Positions 34,269 to 44,304 of a stretch of DNA of 64,000 bases are shown in pieces. Positions within the stretch are counted from its first letter, which is position 1. Every line of letters starts with the position of its first letter. Made by a program: the position numbers and the translations under genes. The DNA is from Nitrospira sp. LK70 (GTDB taxonomy: Bacteria > Nitrospirota > Nitrospiria > Nitrospirales > Nitrospiraceae): contig PHGD01000004.1 of the NCBI GenBank assembly GCA_011090425.1, positions 34,185-98,184 of the forward strand, written 5' to 3'. The notes under the pieces were generated by a model. The model did not search any database. It was not told the origin of the DNA and worked only from the letters and a program-made list of their open reading frames with translations.

Positions 34269-35260
34269 CCAAAGTGCTGGTCACAGGGGCAACGGGGTTT
34301 CTGGGTTCGGCGCTTGTCGAAAAGCTCTGCCGATCGGGTCATCACGTACGGGCTGCCCTCCGTGATTCGACGCAACCCATCTCACGCTCGCTGAACGTCG
34401 AGACAGTTGTCGCCGACATCCGCGATGCGAAGAAAGTGCAGGAAATAGCGGATGGCTGTGAAGCCATCGTGCATCTGGCGGCGAAGGTTCATGCCATTGA
34501 TGATTCTGGAGCCGAGACGGACTATGAAGCCGTCAACGTCGAGGGCACGAGACATATCCTCGATGCAGCAGTGAAATCGGGAGTAAACCGCATCGTATTT
34601 GCAAGTTCGGTCAAAGTGTTCGGTGAGGAGACGAGGGGGTGCATCGATGAAAGGCAGGCTCCCGATCCCCGGACTGCCTACAGTCGATCAAAATGGCGGG
34701 CGGAGCAACTTGTTTCGGAGTACGCTGAGCGACATGGCCGCACTGCTGTCTCGCTCCGGCTTCCGATGGTCTATGGTCAGACAAAGAACGGCAACCTGTA
34801 TCGAATGATGGAAGCGATCGATCAGGGGCGGTTTCCAGCCTTGCCTCGGCTCTCGGCGGTCCGGAGTCTGTTGCATGTCGAGAATTTTGTGCAGGCGGTG
34901 TTGCTGTGCCTTCGTGTGTCGCGTTTTAATCGGGCCGCGTATATCGTCACCGATCCCGAGCCCTATTGCGTGACCGACCTCTATGATTGGTTGCGGGCCG
35001 GATTAGGGAAGCCTCATCCTCGATGGCGAGTACCGCTCTGGATACTCAAGAGCGGTGCGCGGTGCGGCGATGGGCTTCGATTCATCGGTGGCCGGCAGGT
35101 TCCCTTGACGACGGAACAACTGACCAAGCTGATCGGCTGTGCCTGGTATAGCTCAAGGGCAATCGAGCGGGAATTGGATTATCGAGCGACGTATTCCTTC
35201 GAGAAAGCGGTCCCTGAGCTGATTGCGTATTATCGCGAAGCTGCGGGTTCGGCTTGCTGA
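34265..35260 (+). CDS. NAD-dependent sugar epimerase/dehydratase (extended SDR)
   Basis: 331 aa extended short-chain dehydrogenase. N-terminal TGATGFLGSALVEKL binds NAD; ASSVKVFGEE and Y-x3-K in AYSRSKWRAEQ form the active site. Gene order with a WbpL-type transferase suggests UDP-GlcNAc/QuiNAc or FucNAc 4-reduction or epimerisation before transfer; that is inference from context. Coupled by ATGA to the preceding gene. Confidence 0.9.
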   Translation: MTKVLVTGATGFLGSALVEKLCRSGHHVRAALRDSTQPISRSLNVETVVADIRDAKKVQEIADGCEAIVHLAAKVHAIDDSGAETDYEAVNVEGTRHILDAAVKSGVNRIVFASSVKVFGEETRGCIDERQAPDPRTAYSRSKWRAEQLVSEYAERHGRTAVSLRLPMVYGQTKNGNLYRMMEAIDQGRFPALPRLSAVRSLLHVENFVQAVLLCLRVSRFNRAAYIVTDPEPYCVTDLYDWLRAGLGKPHPRWRVPLWILKSGARCGDGLRFIGGRQVPLTTEQLTKLIGCAWYSSRAIERELDYRATYSFEKAVPELIAYYREAAGSAC

Positions 35261-35358
35261 ACGCGCATCGGGTTAATCCGGACCGACCTGATGAACCATA
35301 CACCTTGGCTTCTGCTGGTTTCTTACAGAGATAAGCTTTAGCAGCTAGCGACACCACC

Positions 35359-36519
35359 ATGCCGATCATAATCCTCGCCCTTCCTGCAGTTTTGGCTTTT
35401 GTTTCGGCCTGGTGGATCACAAGAAAGTTGTGCTCGCCGAATTCGTTCCTCTCAATACTCGCTCATCCCAACGAACGGACATTGCATTCCATGCCGACAC
35501 CCCAGACCGGTGGGTTAGCCGTCATTGCCGGTGTGGTGATCAGTCTCGTTCTGGCAGCCAGCGTCTTGGCGATTCTTCAACCTTTGAAGCCTATCTTGCC
35601 GAAAGGCTTGGCGTCAGGGAGTGTGTGGATCGTGATTTCGATGCTCCTCATATTTGTCGTCTCTTTCATCGATGACTGTATAGGTCTTCCTGCAAGGCTG
35701 CGTCTGGGTGTTCAAGCGCTCTCCGCTTTTATCATCATCGGGGGTGTCGGTTTGACTTTGTCTTCCATCCCAATACCAGGAGGACCGAATATCCCGCTTG
35801 GGATAGCCGCAATTCCGGTCAGTGTCCTTGTTGTCCTATGGATGGCGAACCTCTATAATTTTATGGATGGGATGGACGGCTTTGCAGGCGGAATGACGTT
35901 TTTTGGGTTCGGATTTCTCGCATATTTCGGGTGGCAGGCCCATTTCCCGGTCATGCTCATCATCGCCACGTTCGTTGCGATGGGCGCGCTGGGGTTTCTC
36001 ACCCATAATTTCCCGCCTGCACGTATTTTCATGGGCGATGCGGGGAGCATTACCATTGGATTCTTGGCAGGGACATTGATGATCCTTGGAGTTCGCGACG
36101 GAATATTCCAGCTGTGGGTCCCGGTCATGATCTTTTCCCCATTCATTGTGGACGCGACGGTGACTCTGATCCGACGGGTGCTCCGTCGCGAAAATATCTG
36201 GCAACCTCACCGGGAGCATTATTATCAACGATTGGTTCTGAGCGGATGGAGCCATCGCCGGACCGTGCTTGCAGAGTATGGAGTCATGGTTCTGTGCGGA
36301 GGACTGGCTGTTCTGTATCACCACTCGAAGGACGAAGTGAGGCTCATTATTTTTGCCGTATGGGTCGGCATGTTTCTCCTATTCCGAATCTTGGTGGGCA
36401 GGCTTGAGCGGAATGGAATGGTCGCCCGCTCTCTTCGAGATCCTGTTCCATCAGGCAGAGGCGCTGAAGCGCCGGTTGTGCCGGTTCAAGACCCTCCACA
36501 TGTCGTCGTCAAGACATAG
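35359..36519 (+). CDS. WbpL/WecA-family undecaprenyl-phosphate sugar-1-phosphate transferase
   Basis: 386 aa polytopic membrane protein with about 10-11 helices. It starts O-antigen assembly by moving an N-acetyl-aminosugar phosphate to undecaprenyl phosphate. Motifs: SFIDDCIGLPARLRLGVQ (acidic pair), NLYNFMDGMDGFAG, IFMGDAGS and REHYYQRL, in family order. ATG 35359. The 98-base gap before it has no clear promoter that I can defend. Confidence 0.94.
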   Translation: MPIIILALPAVLAFVSAWWITRKLCSPNSFLSILAHPNERTLHSMPTPQTGGLAVIAGVVISLVLAASVLAILQPLKPILPKGLASGSVWIVISMLLIFVVSFIDDCIGLPARLRLGVQALSAFIIIGGVGLTLSSIPIPGGPNIPLGIAAIPVSVLVVLWMANLYNFMDGMDGFAGGMTFFGFGFLAYFGWQAHFPVMLIIATFVAMGALGFLTHNFPPARIFMGDAGSITIGFLAGTLMILGVRDGIFQLWVPVMIFSPFIVDATVTLIRRVLRRENIWQPHREHYYQRLVLSGWSHRRTVLAEYGVMVLCGGLAVLYHHSKDEVRLIIFAVWVGMFLLFRILVGRLERNGMVARSLRDPVPSGRGAEAPVVPVQDPPHVVVKT

Positions 36520-37318
36520 CGTGACCCTGCTCGATTCTGCCTCCTCCCAACGGAGGAACCGAAGTGACTTCTTGCGTCTTGCTGTTCGGCTACGCGATGA
36601 AGGACACCTTTTCCGGCGCGGTGATTCCGAAATGGAGGATTTGTTCAAGGGAAGCATCGATCGGTTCTGCGAAATCGCGGCTCGGCTGAGCGACGCCAAG
36701 CGGGTGCTTGATGTAGGGTCTGGACAAGGTTTATTGCTCTTGTTTCTGGCCGAACTGGGTCACGAATGTCATGGGCTCGACGTGAAGGATCAGCCTTCGA
36801 GTTACCCTGATACGTACGAGAAAGGCATCACGTTTCAGCTGTGTAATGTGGAAGCAGATGCGATTCCCTATCCTGACGAATCATTCGATGCCGTGGTGTG
36901 CTGCCAGGTGCTTGAACATTTTTCACATTCTCATCTGCCGGCGGTCCGTGAAATGAGGCGAGTGCTGCGGCCGGGAGGAGTCCTGGAGGTCGACGTGCCC
37001 AACGTTGCCAGTTTTAGAAACCGGAGCCGTCTGTTGCGAGGAAAGCATATTAGCTACGACTATGCCGATCACTATCTTCATGCGACCCCCATTCTGTACA
37101 AGGGCATGTCGTATTATCCCCTCCGACACAATCGCGAGTTTACCCGGGGTGAGTTGGAGTTGCTACTGAACTCGGCGGGTTTCGAACGATACGAGGTGTC
37201 CTTCCTCAAGTCCAGACGGTACCGAGAGGGAATGGAACGGATGAAATCGCTGGGCACGGCGATGAAAGACATGATTCCGTCTCTTCGGAAATCCCTGATC
37301 GCTTTTGCCTACAAGTGA
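36500..37318 (+). CDS. SAM-dependent methyltransferase
   Basis: 272 aa. RVLDVGSGQGLLLLFLAELG is the SAM site; AVVCCQVLEHFSHSHLPAV and VLRPGGVLEVDVPN follow. ATG 36500 sits within the 3' end of the transferase gene (20-bp overlap). A glycan- or lipid-related role is inferred from location only. Confidence 0.85.
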   Translation: MSSSRHSVTLLDSASSQRRNRSDFLRLAVRLRDEGHLFRRGDSEMEDLFKGSIDRFCEIAARLSDAKRVLDVGSGQGLLLLFLAELGHECHGLDVKDQPSSYPDTYEKGITFQLCNVEADAIPYPDESFDAVVCCQVLEHFSHSHLPAVREMRRVLRPGGVLEVDVPNVASFRNRSRLLRGKHISYDYADHYLHATPILYKGMSYYPLRHNREFTRGELELLLNSAGFERYEVSFLKSRRYREGMERMKSLGTAMKDMIPSLRKSLIAFAYK

Positions 37319-38547
37319 TGAGTTGGACGAAGGACAGAATGCAGATGGAAGCGAGGCAGGCGGCAGGCTGGACGACGACTGCGCTCGGATTCACGATTCC
37401 ACTGTGGGTAGTCGCGGATGGGATTCTCGTCGTTCTGCTCGTGTTGTGTTGGGCGGCCTCCGGGGGGTGGCGTGAAAGACTTCGCCGGATGACGGTAAAT
37501 CCCGTGGCGCTGACCGCTTTGTTGTTGTTCGGGTGGTTGCTGGCAGGATCCTTTTGGGGGCTCGGCACACTTGACGAACGAATACTGGCGGTGAAGAAGT
37601 ATGCTGATCTCCTGCTTATCCCGTTGTTGATTTCAATGGCGGTCGATGCCCAGGAGCGCCATCGCGCAATCTCGGCCTTGGCGGCCTCATTACTGGTGAC
37701 GTTGGCGCTCTCGTTCGTATTAGGTCTGGGGCTCCTTCCCACAGGCGGGTTCATCAAAGGCGAGATGGGCAATCCGTTCGTGTTCAAGAAACACACCACG
37801 CATAATGTGTTGATGGCGTTCGGCGCGTTACTCTTTGCCGTGTTGGCCCGGCAGTCCCAAGACAGACGCGTACGATGGGGGTGGAGTCTTGCTTCGCTTT
37901 TGGCCGTCGGTAATGTGTTGTTGATGGTCCAGGGCCGAACAGGGTATGTGGTGCTGGCCGGACTTGCCATCCTGGCCTTTCATATGACCTTGGGGTGGCG
38001 AGGAATACTCGCAGCGATGGTGGTGCTGGGCGTATCATTTTCGACCGTATACCAAGTTTCGTCTTCATTTCACGAACGGGTGAATCTTGCCGTTTCTGGT
38101 GTCACACAGTGGAATCCTAAGGTGGCTGTAGTGGGCGATGCGGTAGGCTGGCGATTGGAATATTTCTATCACACAGCCGAGATCATTCAGGACCACCCGC
38201 TGATAGGTGTCGGTACGGGAGGGTTTGTTCAAGCGTACCGGGCCCGTACGGAACAAGCCGGTCTCGATGTTCCACCCCATCCCCACAATCAATATCTTTT
38301 TATCATGGTACAAGTCGGCATAGTCGGACTCGGTTTACTGCTCTGGTTGTTTGTGCAACAGTGGCGATCGACCTCTCTCAACCGTGATGCAACGTACGGA
38401 TTGCTTGCCAAAGGGGTAGTGGTGACTATAGCGGTCGGAAGTTTCTTCAACCCCTTTCTCGTGGATCATACGGAGAAGTTGTTCTACTGCTGGTTCTCCG
38501 GTCTCATGTATTCCGAGACTGATCCCCATCTTGATGCCAAGACATGA
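37318..38547 (+). CDS. O-antigen ligase (WaaL-like)
   Basis: 409 aa, about 10-12 transmembrane helices with a periplasmic loop around SSSFHERVNLA to VDGWRLE-like residues (VGWRLEYFYHTAE). The ligase hallmarks QGRTGYVVLAG, HPLIGVGTGGF and PHPHNQYLFI are present. It transfers exported O-antigen from undecaprenyl-PP to lipid A-core. Start ATG 37318 overlaps the upstream stop (TGATG). Confidence 0.9.
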   Translation: MSWTKDRMQMEARQAAGWTTTALGFTIPLWVVADGILVVLLVLCWAASGGWRERLRRMTVNPVALTALLLFGWLLAGSFWGLGTLDERILAVKKYADLLLIPLLISMAVDAQERHRAISALAASLLVTLALSFVLGLGLLPTGGFIKGEMGNPFVFKKHTTHNVLMAFGALLFAVLARQSQDRRVRWGWSLASLLAVGNVLLMVQGRTGYVVLAGLAILAFHMTLGWRGILAAMVVLGVSFSTVYQVSSSFHERVNLAVSGVTQWNPKVAVVGDAVGWRLEYFYHTAEIIQDHPLIGVGTGGFVQAYRARTEQAGLDVPPHPHNQYLFIMVQVGIVGLGLLLWLFVQQWRSTSLNRDATYGLLAKGVVVTIAVGSFFNPFLVDHTEKLFYCWFSGLMYSETDPHLDAKT

Positions 38548-39344
38548 GTGTGTCCGTGTATATCATCGCCTACAACGAGGCGAGGAAGATCGCCGACGCC
38601 ATCAACAGTGTGTTGTGGGCCGACGAAATCATTGTGGTCGACTCCGCCAGTACCGACGAAACTGCTCGGATCGCACAGGAGTTGGGAGCTCGAGTCGTCC
38701 AGATCCCGTTCCAGGGATTCGGCCACCTGCGGAATCAAGCGGTCAATGCCTGTACGCATGAGTGGATTTTCAGTCTCGACACGGACGAGCAATGCACCGC
38801 GGAGGTTCGTGATGAAATCCTCATGCTCCATTCCGGAACTCCCGAGCACGACGCGTATCTTGTGCCAAGACGGAATTATTTCATGGGACGCTGGATCGAA
38901 CATTCCGGCTGGTATCCGAATTTCCGCCAACCACAATTGTTTCGGAAAGGGTCCATGAAATATGTTGAATCTCCTGTCCACGAAGGATATGAATTGTTGA
39001 CCGCCAAACCGATCGGTCGGCTGGAGCATGCGATTTGGCAAATCCCGTTCAGGGACTTTGAAGAGGTCGTCAAGAAGGCCAACCGCTATTCGTCGCTTGG
39101 GGTGCTGAAGCTCGCCGATCAACAAGTGACGATGGGGACTGCATTGGCGCATGGCATCTGGTCGTTTCTCAAACATTATGTCGCGAAGCGAGGGTTTCTG
39201 GACGGCTGGGCCGGGTTTGTCATCGCCTTCGGAAATTTCGAAGGAACGTTCTATCGATATGCTAAACGGTTTGAACAGCAAGCGATGTGGTCGCTCCCTA
39301 AACAGGCGCCTCTTCGACGCCGAGGCGATTCACCATCAAAATGA
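38544..39344 (+). CDS. GT2 glycosyltransferase of LPS core type (WaaE-like)
   Basis: 266 aa: VSVYIIAYNEARKIADAINS, VDSASTDETARIA and FSLDTDEQCT (DxD) match the WaaE/KdtX beta-1,4-glucosyltransferase group; GWYPNFRQPQLFRKG and VESPVHEGYE are conserved there. It probably adds glucose to inner-core heptose. ATG 38544 overlaps the ligase stop (ATGA). Confidence 0.9.
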   Translation: MSVSVYIIAYNEARKIADAINSVLWADEIIVVDSASTDETARIAQELGARVVQIPFQGFGHLRNQAVNACTHEWIFSLDTDEQCTAEVRDEILMLHSGTPEHDAYLVPRRNYFMGRWIEHSGWYPNFRQPQLFRKGSMKYVESPVHEGYELLTAKPIGRLEHAIWQIPFRDFEEVVKKANRYSSLGVLKLADQQVTMGTALAHGIWSFLKHYVAKRGFLDGWAGFVIAFGNFEGTFYRYAKRFEQQAMWSLPKQAPLRRRGDSPSK

Positions 39345-40156
39345 AAACGGCAGTGATCGTGACGACATACAACCGCCCTGATGCACTGGCGGTTGTACTG
39401 GAAGGCTACTGTGGCCAAAGCGATCAAGATTTCGAACTCGTAGTCGCGGATGACGGGTCGAAGGAGGAGACGGCTGAGGTCGCGCGGCAATTTGCACGGC
39501 GTACGCCGTTTCCGGTGACACATATTTGGCAGGAGGACCGAGGGTTTCGAGCGGCCGCCATTCGCAATCGAGCCGTCGCGTCGACGGATGCCGATTATGT
39601 GGTGTTCACAGATGGCGACTGTGTTCCTTCGCGTCATTTCGTGCGTGTCCATAAGCAACTTGCCGAACCAGGCTACTTTCTCGGATCGAATCGTGTGTTG
39701 CTCTCGGCCGGGTTGACGAGCCATGTGTTGGGCCAGCGGCTGCCGATTCACGCCTGGAGCGGTGTCGATTGGATACAGCCCTGGTTTCGGCGAGAAGTCA
39801 ATCGGCTGCTTCCCCTGATCACTCTGCCCGATGCTCCGTTTCGAAAATGGACGCCGGGTCGGTGGAAAGGCATCAAGACCTGCAATCTCTCCATGTGGCG
39901 GACCGACTTGATCGGTGTGAACGGACTGGACGAGTCCTACGAGGGGTGGGGGCTTGAAGATTCTGATTTGATTATTCGCCTTCTTCATGCCGGCGTAAAG
40001 CATAAGAATGCGCGCATGGCTGCGACGGTGTTTCATCTATGGCATCCTGAGCAGGATCGTGGGCATCTCCAGGAAAATCAGAAACGACTGAACGATTTAT
40101 TGCAATCGACCACGGTCAGGGCCGCTGTCGGACTTGATCAATATGGGTTTGCGTGA
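39341..40156 (+). CDS. GT2 glycosyltransferase with galactosyltransferase-like C-terminus
   Basis: 271 aa: AVIVTTYNRPDALAVVLEG, VVADDGSKEET, FTDGDCVPS (DxD) and YEGWGLEDSDLIIRL (W-G-x-ED motif), as in enzymes of chondroitin-polymerase or core-type families. Coupled to the preceding gene by ATGA. Likely a core sugar transferase; donor unknown. Confidence 0.89.
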   Translation: MKTAVIVTTYNRPDALAVVLEGYCGQSDQDFELVVADDGSKEETAEVARQFARRTPFPVTHIWQEDRGFRAAAIRNRAVASTDADYVVFTDGDCVPSRHFVRVHKQLAEPGYFLGSNRVLLSAGLTSHVLGQRLPIHAWSGVDWIQPWFRREVNRLLPLITLPDAPFRKWTPGRWKGIKTCNLSMWRTDLIGVNGLDESYEGWGLEDSDLIIRLLHAGVKHKNARMAATVFHLWHPEQDRGHLQENQKRLNDLLQSTTVRAAVGLDQYGFA

Positions 40157-40254
40157 AATGGACGGGACAATGCTCTTGCGGCGCGAACGCAATGCCGACG
40201 GATCGGTGATCCTCGATTGCCGGGTTAGCACCTCAGAATGAGAACACGCTAACC

Positions 40255-41157
40255 ATGCACGCAGACAAGAACGATGACCGAAGCTCGGTGTCAGCGACGA
40301 TGTCAGGGGATCGCTTGTTTGACCGGTGTCCTCTCGGCTGTCGCGACGATTTGCAGACGAGCGCGATTACCTTAACCGAAGGACCGTTGCTTCGATGTAC
40401 GATGTGCGGCCAACTCCTCAGCAGTTGTACCCGTGGGCAATATGAGCTGGCGCTGAAGAAATGGGACACCTCGAATGGTACAACACCGGAGGCTCAGTCT
40501 GCTGCTCGCTTTCAACAGGTGACTGAGCGGCGGTTGCGTTGCGCTCTTCGGTTACTGGGTCGGTTCGCTACTCCACCGCTTCGTCTGCTCGATGTAGGTT
40601 GCTCCAGCGGAGCGTTGCTTGCCGTTGCGGCAAAGTCGGGATTCTCCCCCAACGGCGTGGAAATAGCGAGCAAAGCCGCTGAGACGGCTCAGCGTGCAGG
40701 TTTTGAGGTATTTTGTGGCCTGCTCCATGACGCACGCTTTGCTGATGAAACGTTTCATGTCATCACGGCGTTCGAGATCATCGAACACCTGAACGCCCCG
40801 CTTTCCCTGTTGAGCGAATGCCGTCGAATCTTGAAGCCGGGAGGCGTTCTCATTGTTAACACCCCGAATGCTGCAAGTTGGACAGCCGGTGTGATGAGAG
40901 AATGTTGGGATGGTTTTAGCCTTTCCGCAATGGGTGGTCACGTGAGTTTCTTTTCGCCGCAGTCGCTCACAAATTTGGCCGAGCAATGTGGATTTCGAGT
41001 GGAACGTCTTGAGACCAGGCGTGTTCGATTTGTTGAATCACATCAAGCATCTCCCGTAGTCTATCGTACACTGAAGATCCTTGGAGAAATTTGCAGCGTG
41101 CCGGCGAGCCTTCTGCATAGAGGTCACGACATGCTCGCATTCTTGAGAAAAGTATAG
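40255..41157 (+). CDS. class I SAM methyltransferase with N-terminal zinc-ribbon-like region
   Basis: 300 aa. CPLGCRDD and CTMCGQ near the N-terminus resemble a zinc ribbon. Core: RLLDVGCSSGALLAVAAKSG, FHVITAFEIIEHLNAPL and LKPGGVLIVNTPN. It has the same overall design as the gene at 14365. The preceding 98 bases contain no clear gene. Confidence 0.86.
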   Translation: MHADKNDDRSSVSATMSGDRLFDRCPLGCRDDLQTSAITLTEGPLLRCTMCGQLLSSCTRGQYELALKKWDTSNGTTPEAQSAARFQQVTERRLRCALRLLGRFATPPLRLLDVGCSSGALLAVAAKSGFSPNGVEIASKAAETAQRAGFEVFCGLLHDARFADETFHVITAFEIIEHLNAPLSLLSECRRILKPGGVLIVNTPNAASWTAGVMRECWDGFSLSAMGGHVSFFSPQSLTNLAEQCGFRVERLETRRVRFVESHQASPVVYRTLKILGEICSVPASLLHRGHDMLAFLRKV

Positions 41158-41234
41158 GAGAGCTGCGTACGTGCGGAGCAGTGATCGTCGGTCGGTAATA
41201 CGCGATCAGGCCATCGGTGCTGATGAAGTGCGAG

Positions 41235-42335
41235 ATGAATAGCGCATTGGTCGTGTGCACGCGTCGGATCGGAGATGTGCTGTTGGCCACGCCGGTCGTT
41301 CGTTCACTCAAGGCGGCGTTGCCCCATCTGATGATCGATATGCTCGTGTTCGAAGGGACCGAGGATATTGTATCGGCCAATCTTGACCTCCGACGAATCT
41401 GGACGATTCCCGAACGTCCTCCGATCGGAGCTCATCTGAGATTACTCCGCTCGATTTGGCGTCGCTATGATATCGCCCTTTCGGTCTTAGCCGGCGATCG
41501 CCCCACCTTTCACGCTTGGGTCGCCGGCCGATATCGCGTGGGTACGTTGTTACCGGACGGCAAATCGTGGTGGAAACGGACCCTGCTCCATGAATGGATT
41601 CCGTTCGATAACTTGTCTACTCATACGGTCGTGATGAATCTGCGATTGCTTGCACCGTTAGGGATCAAACCTCTCGGGACACCAGTCGTCAGTTGGAAAG
41701 ACGAGGATGAAGCATCCGTTCATCGCCGGTTTTCCGATGTAGAGACTCATCGACGATACGCCGTCCTGCATGTCTCGCCGAAGTTTGTCTACAAGACCTG
41801 GTCGGTGGCCGGTTGGGTCGCGCTTGGACAGTGGCTAGTCGATCAGGGGCTTGTAGTCGTGGTGGCAGGAGGGGCGTCGGATCAACGAGCCTACAGCGAA
41901 CAAGTGGTCAAGAGACTCCCTGAGGCGGTGAATCTTGTCGGTCATCTGACCTTGCCTGCGCTCGGGTATCTGCTCAGCCGCGCAGCCCTGTATATCGGAA
42001 CGGATACAGCTGTGAGTCATATGGCGGCGGCCATCGGTGCGCCGACCGTCGTCCTGTTCGGGCCGTCGAATCCGGTGAAGTGGGGGCCCTGGCCGAAGAA
42101 CTTCCCTGCCACAGCTCAGAGTCCGTGGAAAACTCGTGGATCGCAACGGCTGGAGAATGTCTACTTGCTTCAAGGAGAAGGAGACTGCGTGCCTTGCTTG
42201 GGCGAAGGCTGCGACCGCCATATCAATAGTTTGAGCAAGTGTCTGCAAGAGTTGCCCGTGAATCGTGTCATCCAGGCCGTCGAAATGCTGCTGGCGGAAC
42301 GTGAGCCCTTCGTTCGGACATCAGGATTCGCATGA
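41235..42335 (+). CDS. GT9 heptosyltransferase-family protein
   Basis: 366 aa, fourth GT9 in the window. ALVVCTRRIGDVLLATPVV begins the fold; HVSPKFVYKTWSVAGWVALG and GTDTAVSHMAAAIGAPTV mark the donor domain. A cysteine tail (CVPCLGEGCDRHINS) is present. ATG 41235 is chosen as the typical start; GTG 41217 and ATG 41223 are alternatives. Core sugar transfer is inferred. Confidence 0.9.
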   Translation: MNSALVVCTRRIGDVLLATPVVRSLKAALPHLMIDMLVFEGTEDIVSANLDLRRIWTIPERPPIGAHLRLLRSIWRRYDIALSVLAGDRPTFHAWVAGRYRVGTLLPDGKSWWKRTLLHEWIPFDNLSTHTVVMNLRLLAPLGIKPLGTPVVSWKDEDEASVHRRFSDVETHRRYAVLHVSPKFVYKTWSVAGWVALGQWLVDQGLVVVVAGGASDQRAYSEQVVKRLPEAVNLVGHLTLPALGYLLSRAALYIGTDTAVSHMAAAIGAPTVVLFGPSNPVKWGPWPKNFPATAQSPWKTRGSQRLENVYLLQGEGDCVPCLGEGCDRHINSLSKCLQELPVNRVIQAVEMLLAEREPFVRTSGFA

Positions 42336-44218
42336 AACAGACCGTAGCCAAATTATTTCACTCCCTCGCCGGACGGTATGGGAGCGCGGTGCTCGATCAT
42401 CGCGCGACCCTCGTTATCGGCGCGCAGCTGACTCTGATCCTGACGGCCAATGTGACCGCCTTTGCCCTGCGCTTTGAGGGCGATATTCCTCTCGAATATC
42501 GGCAGATCATGTGGGATCATCTGCCCGCCCTGTTGCTGATATTCGGTGCCGGGTTATGGGCGTTTGGGATTCATCGCGGGCTTTGGAGATATGTCGGTCT
42601 TCACGACCTGGGCAAGATCCTCTTGGCCTCTCTGACCAGCGCAGCGATATTTTACGGAGTGATCCATCTTATCGGAGGTATTACCCAGTATCCTCGATCC
42701 GTGATCATCTTGACCGGGCTGTTGAATGGATTGTATTTGGCGGGAATCCGATTAACCGTGCGGGGGTTCCGTGAGTGGCTCCAGGTCGTCGGTCCTCGTG
42801 CACGACGGGTGTTGATCGTCGGTGCCGGGAATGCGGGCGAGCTGTTGGTCAGGGACATGTTGTCCGATGCAAATTATGACTGCCGTCCGGTGGGGTTCGT
42901 GGACGACGATCCTATCAAGCGTAAGAAAAAGATCCATGGAATCCCGATTGTAGGGACCATTGCCGATACCAAGCAGGCGGCCGACAGGCTGGATGCCCAA
43001 GAAATCATCGTGGCCATTCCATCGGCTTCGACGGCGGTGAAACAGAAAATTTTGGCGGCTTCAGAAGGGTGCAAGATCCCGATTAAAACCTTGCCCGATA
43101 TCAAGCAACTCTTGGTCGATCCTATCTCTCTGCAGCAAGTACGGCCGATGAAACTGGAGGACTTGCTGCAGCGCGAACCGATCCAAACGGATCGTCAGGA
43201 ACTGCGCCCCCTCATCGCCGGAAAGACGGTATTGGTGACCGGAGCGGGGGGGTCGATCGGATCGGAATTGTGCCGGCAGATCGCGCGATACAAGCCGGCA
43301 TGTCTGGTGTTGTTCGAACGGTATGAAAATACCCTCCATTCGCTCCTGCTTGAGTTGAGAGCGGAACATCCCGAGGCGGTGATCATCCCGGTCATCGGAG
43401 ATGTCACGGTGCCGGATCGTGTATGGGAGGTGTTCAATCAGACGCGTCCGGATATCGTGTTCCATGCTGCTGCGCACAAACATGTTCCGCTTATGGAACT
43501 GAACCCGAAGGAAGCGATCCGCAACAATATCCTCGGGACTCGCGTCGTCGCCGAAGTCGCCTTGAAAACAGGCGTTGACCGATTTGTGCTGATCTCTACG
43601 GATAAGGCCATCAATCCGTCGAGCGTCATGGGTGCCACCAAGAGAATTGCGGAGCATTTGGTGCAGGAGTTCAACCACACCGGTTTCACGAAGTTTACGG
43701 TCGTGCGGTTCGGCAATGTGCTGGGCAGCAATGGCAGCGTGGTGCCCTTGTTCTCCGAACAGATCCGGAAGGGTGGTCCGGTGACAGTGACTCATCCGGA
43801 GGTCAAGCGGTTCTTTATGACGATTCCGGAGGCCGTGCAGCTGGTTCTCCAGGCGAGCGTGATGGGACGGAGAGGAGACGTATTCGTGCTCGATATGGGG
43901 GAACAGATCAAAGTCGCTGATCTTGCCAGAAACATGATCGTGTTGGCCGGCCTCGTTCCAGGAAAGGACGTCGACATCGTCTTTACGGGGCTGCGGCCGG
44001 GAGAAAAGTTGTACGAGGAGCTGTTTGAGGAGTGTGAACGGGTGGAGCCGACCATCCATCCGAAAATTCATCGCGCCATCGGATCACCTGTTCCCGTCAG
44101 CGAGCTGACTGAATGGCTGGAGTCGCTAGAGGCTACTGTTTCAAAACTGGATGAAGAAGAACTGCTTCAAGATCTCAAACGACTTGTTCCAAGTTTTCAA
44201 CCTGTTCTATCTTCTTAA
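42332..44218 (+). CDS. WbpM/CapD-type UDP-N-acetylhexosamine 4,6-dehydratase
   Basis: 628 aa. The N-terminus has about four membrane helices, then two Rossmann regions: VLIVGAGNAGELLVRD near residue 165 and VTGAGGSIGSELCRQI near 302. The catalytic segment STDKAINPSSVMGATKR carries the Met-x3-Lys form seen in large WbpM-like dehydratases instead of Tyr-x3-Lys. It makes UDP-4-keto-6-deoxy-GlcNAc for QuiNAc/FucNAc-type sugars, feeding the WbpL route. ATGA overlap with the preceding gene. Confidence 0.93.
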   Translation: MKQTVAKLFHSLAGRYGSAVLDHRATLVIGAQLTLILTANVTAFALRFEGDIPLEYRQIMWDHLPALLLIFGAGLWAFGIHRGLWRYVGLHDLGKILLASLTSAAIFYGVIHLIGGITQYPRSVIILTGLLNGLYLAGIRLTVRGFREWLQVVGPRARRVLIVGAGNAGELLVRDMLSDANYDCRPVGFVDDDPIKRKKKIHGIPIVGTIADTKQAADRLDAQEIIVAIPSASTAVKQKILAASEGCKIPIKTLPDIKQLLVDPISLQQVRPMKLEDLLQREPIQTDRQELRPLIAGKTVLVTGAGGSIGSELCRQIARYKPACLVLFERYENTLHSLLLELRAEHPEAVIIPVIGDVTVPDRVWEVFNQTRPDIVFHAAAHKHVPLMELNPKEAIRNNILGTRVVAEVALKTGVDRFVLISTDKAINPSSVMGATKRIAEHLVQEFNHTGFTKFTVVRFGNVLGSNGSVVPLFSEQIRKGGPVTVTHPEVKRFFMTIPEAVQLVLQASVMGRRGDVFVLDMGEQIKVADLARNMIVLAGLVPGKDVDIVFTGLRPGEKLYEELFEECERVEPTIHPKIHRAIGSPVPVSELTEWLESLEATVSKLDEEELLQDLKRLVPSFQPVLSS

Positions 44219-44304
44219 CGGATGGCCTGACAGCCTGTTGACAGAACTCACCATCGTCGTTCGCGCATCGTTCACATGGAACACACAAGGATCTCAATAG
44301 AAGC

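Noticed and set aside
40158..40241. 27-codon frame (MDGTMLLRRERNADGSV...)
   Set aside because: Short, no family likeness and no coupling to a stop codon.
43061..44071. 336-aa minus-strand reading frame opposite the WbpM-like gene
   Set aside because: Exact antisense of a gene with all catalytic motifs; the product is His/Arg/Asp rich with no domain.
44238..44270. TTGACA-like promoter before rmlB
   Set aside because: No acceptable -10 hexamer at the expected distance, so not listed as a promoter.
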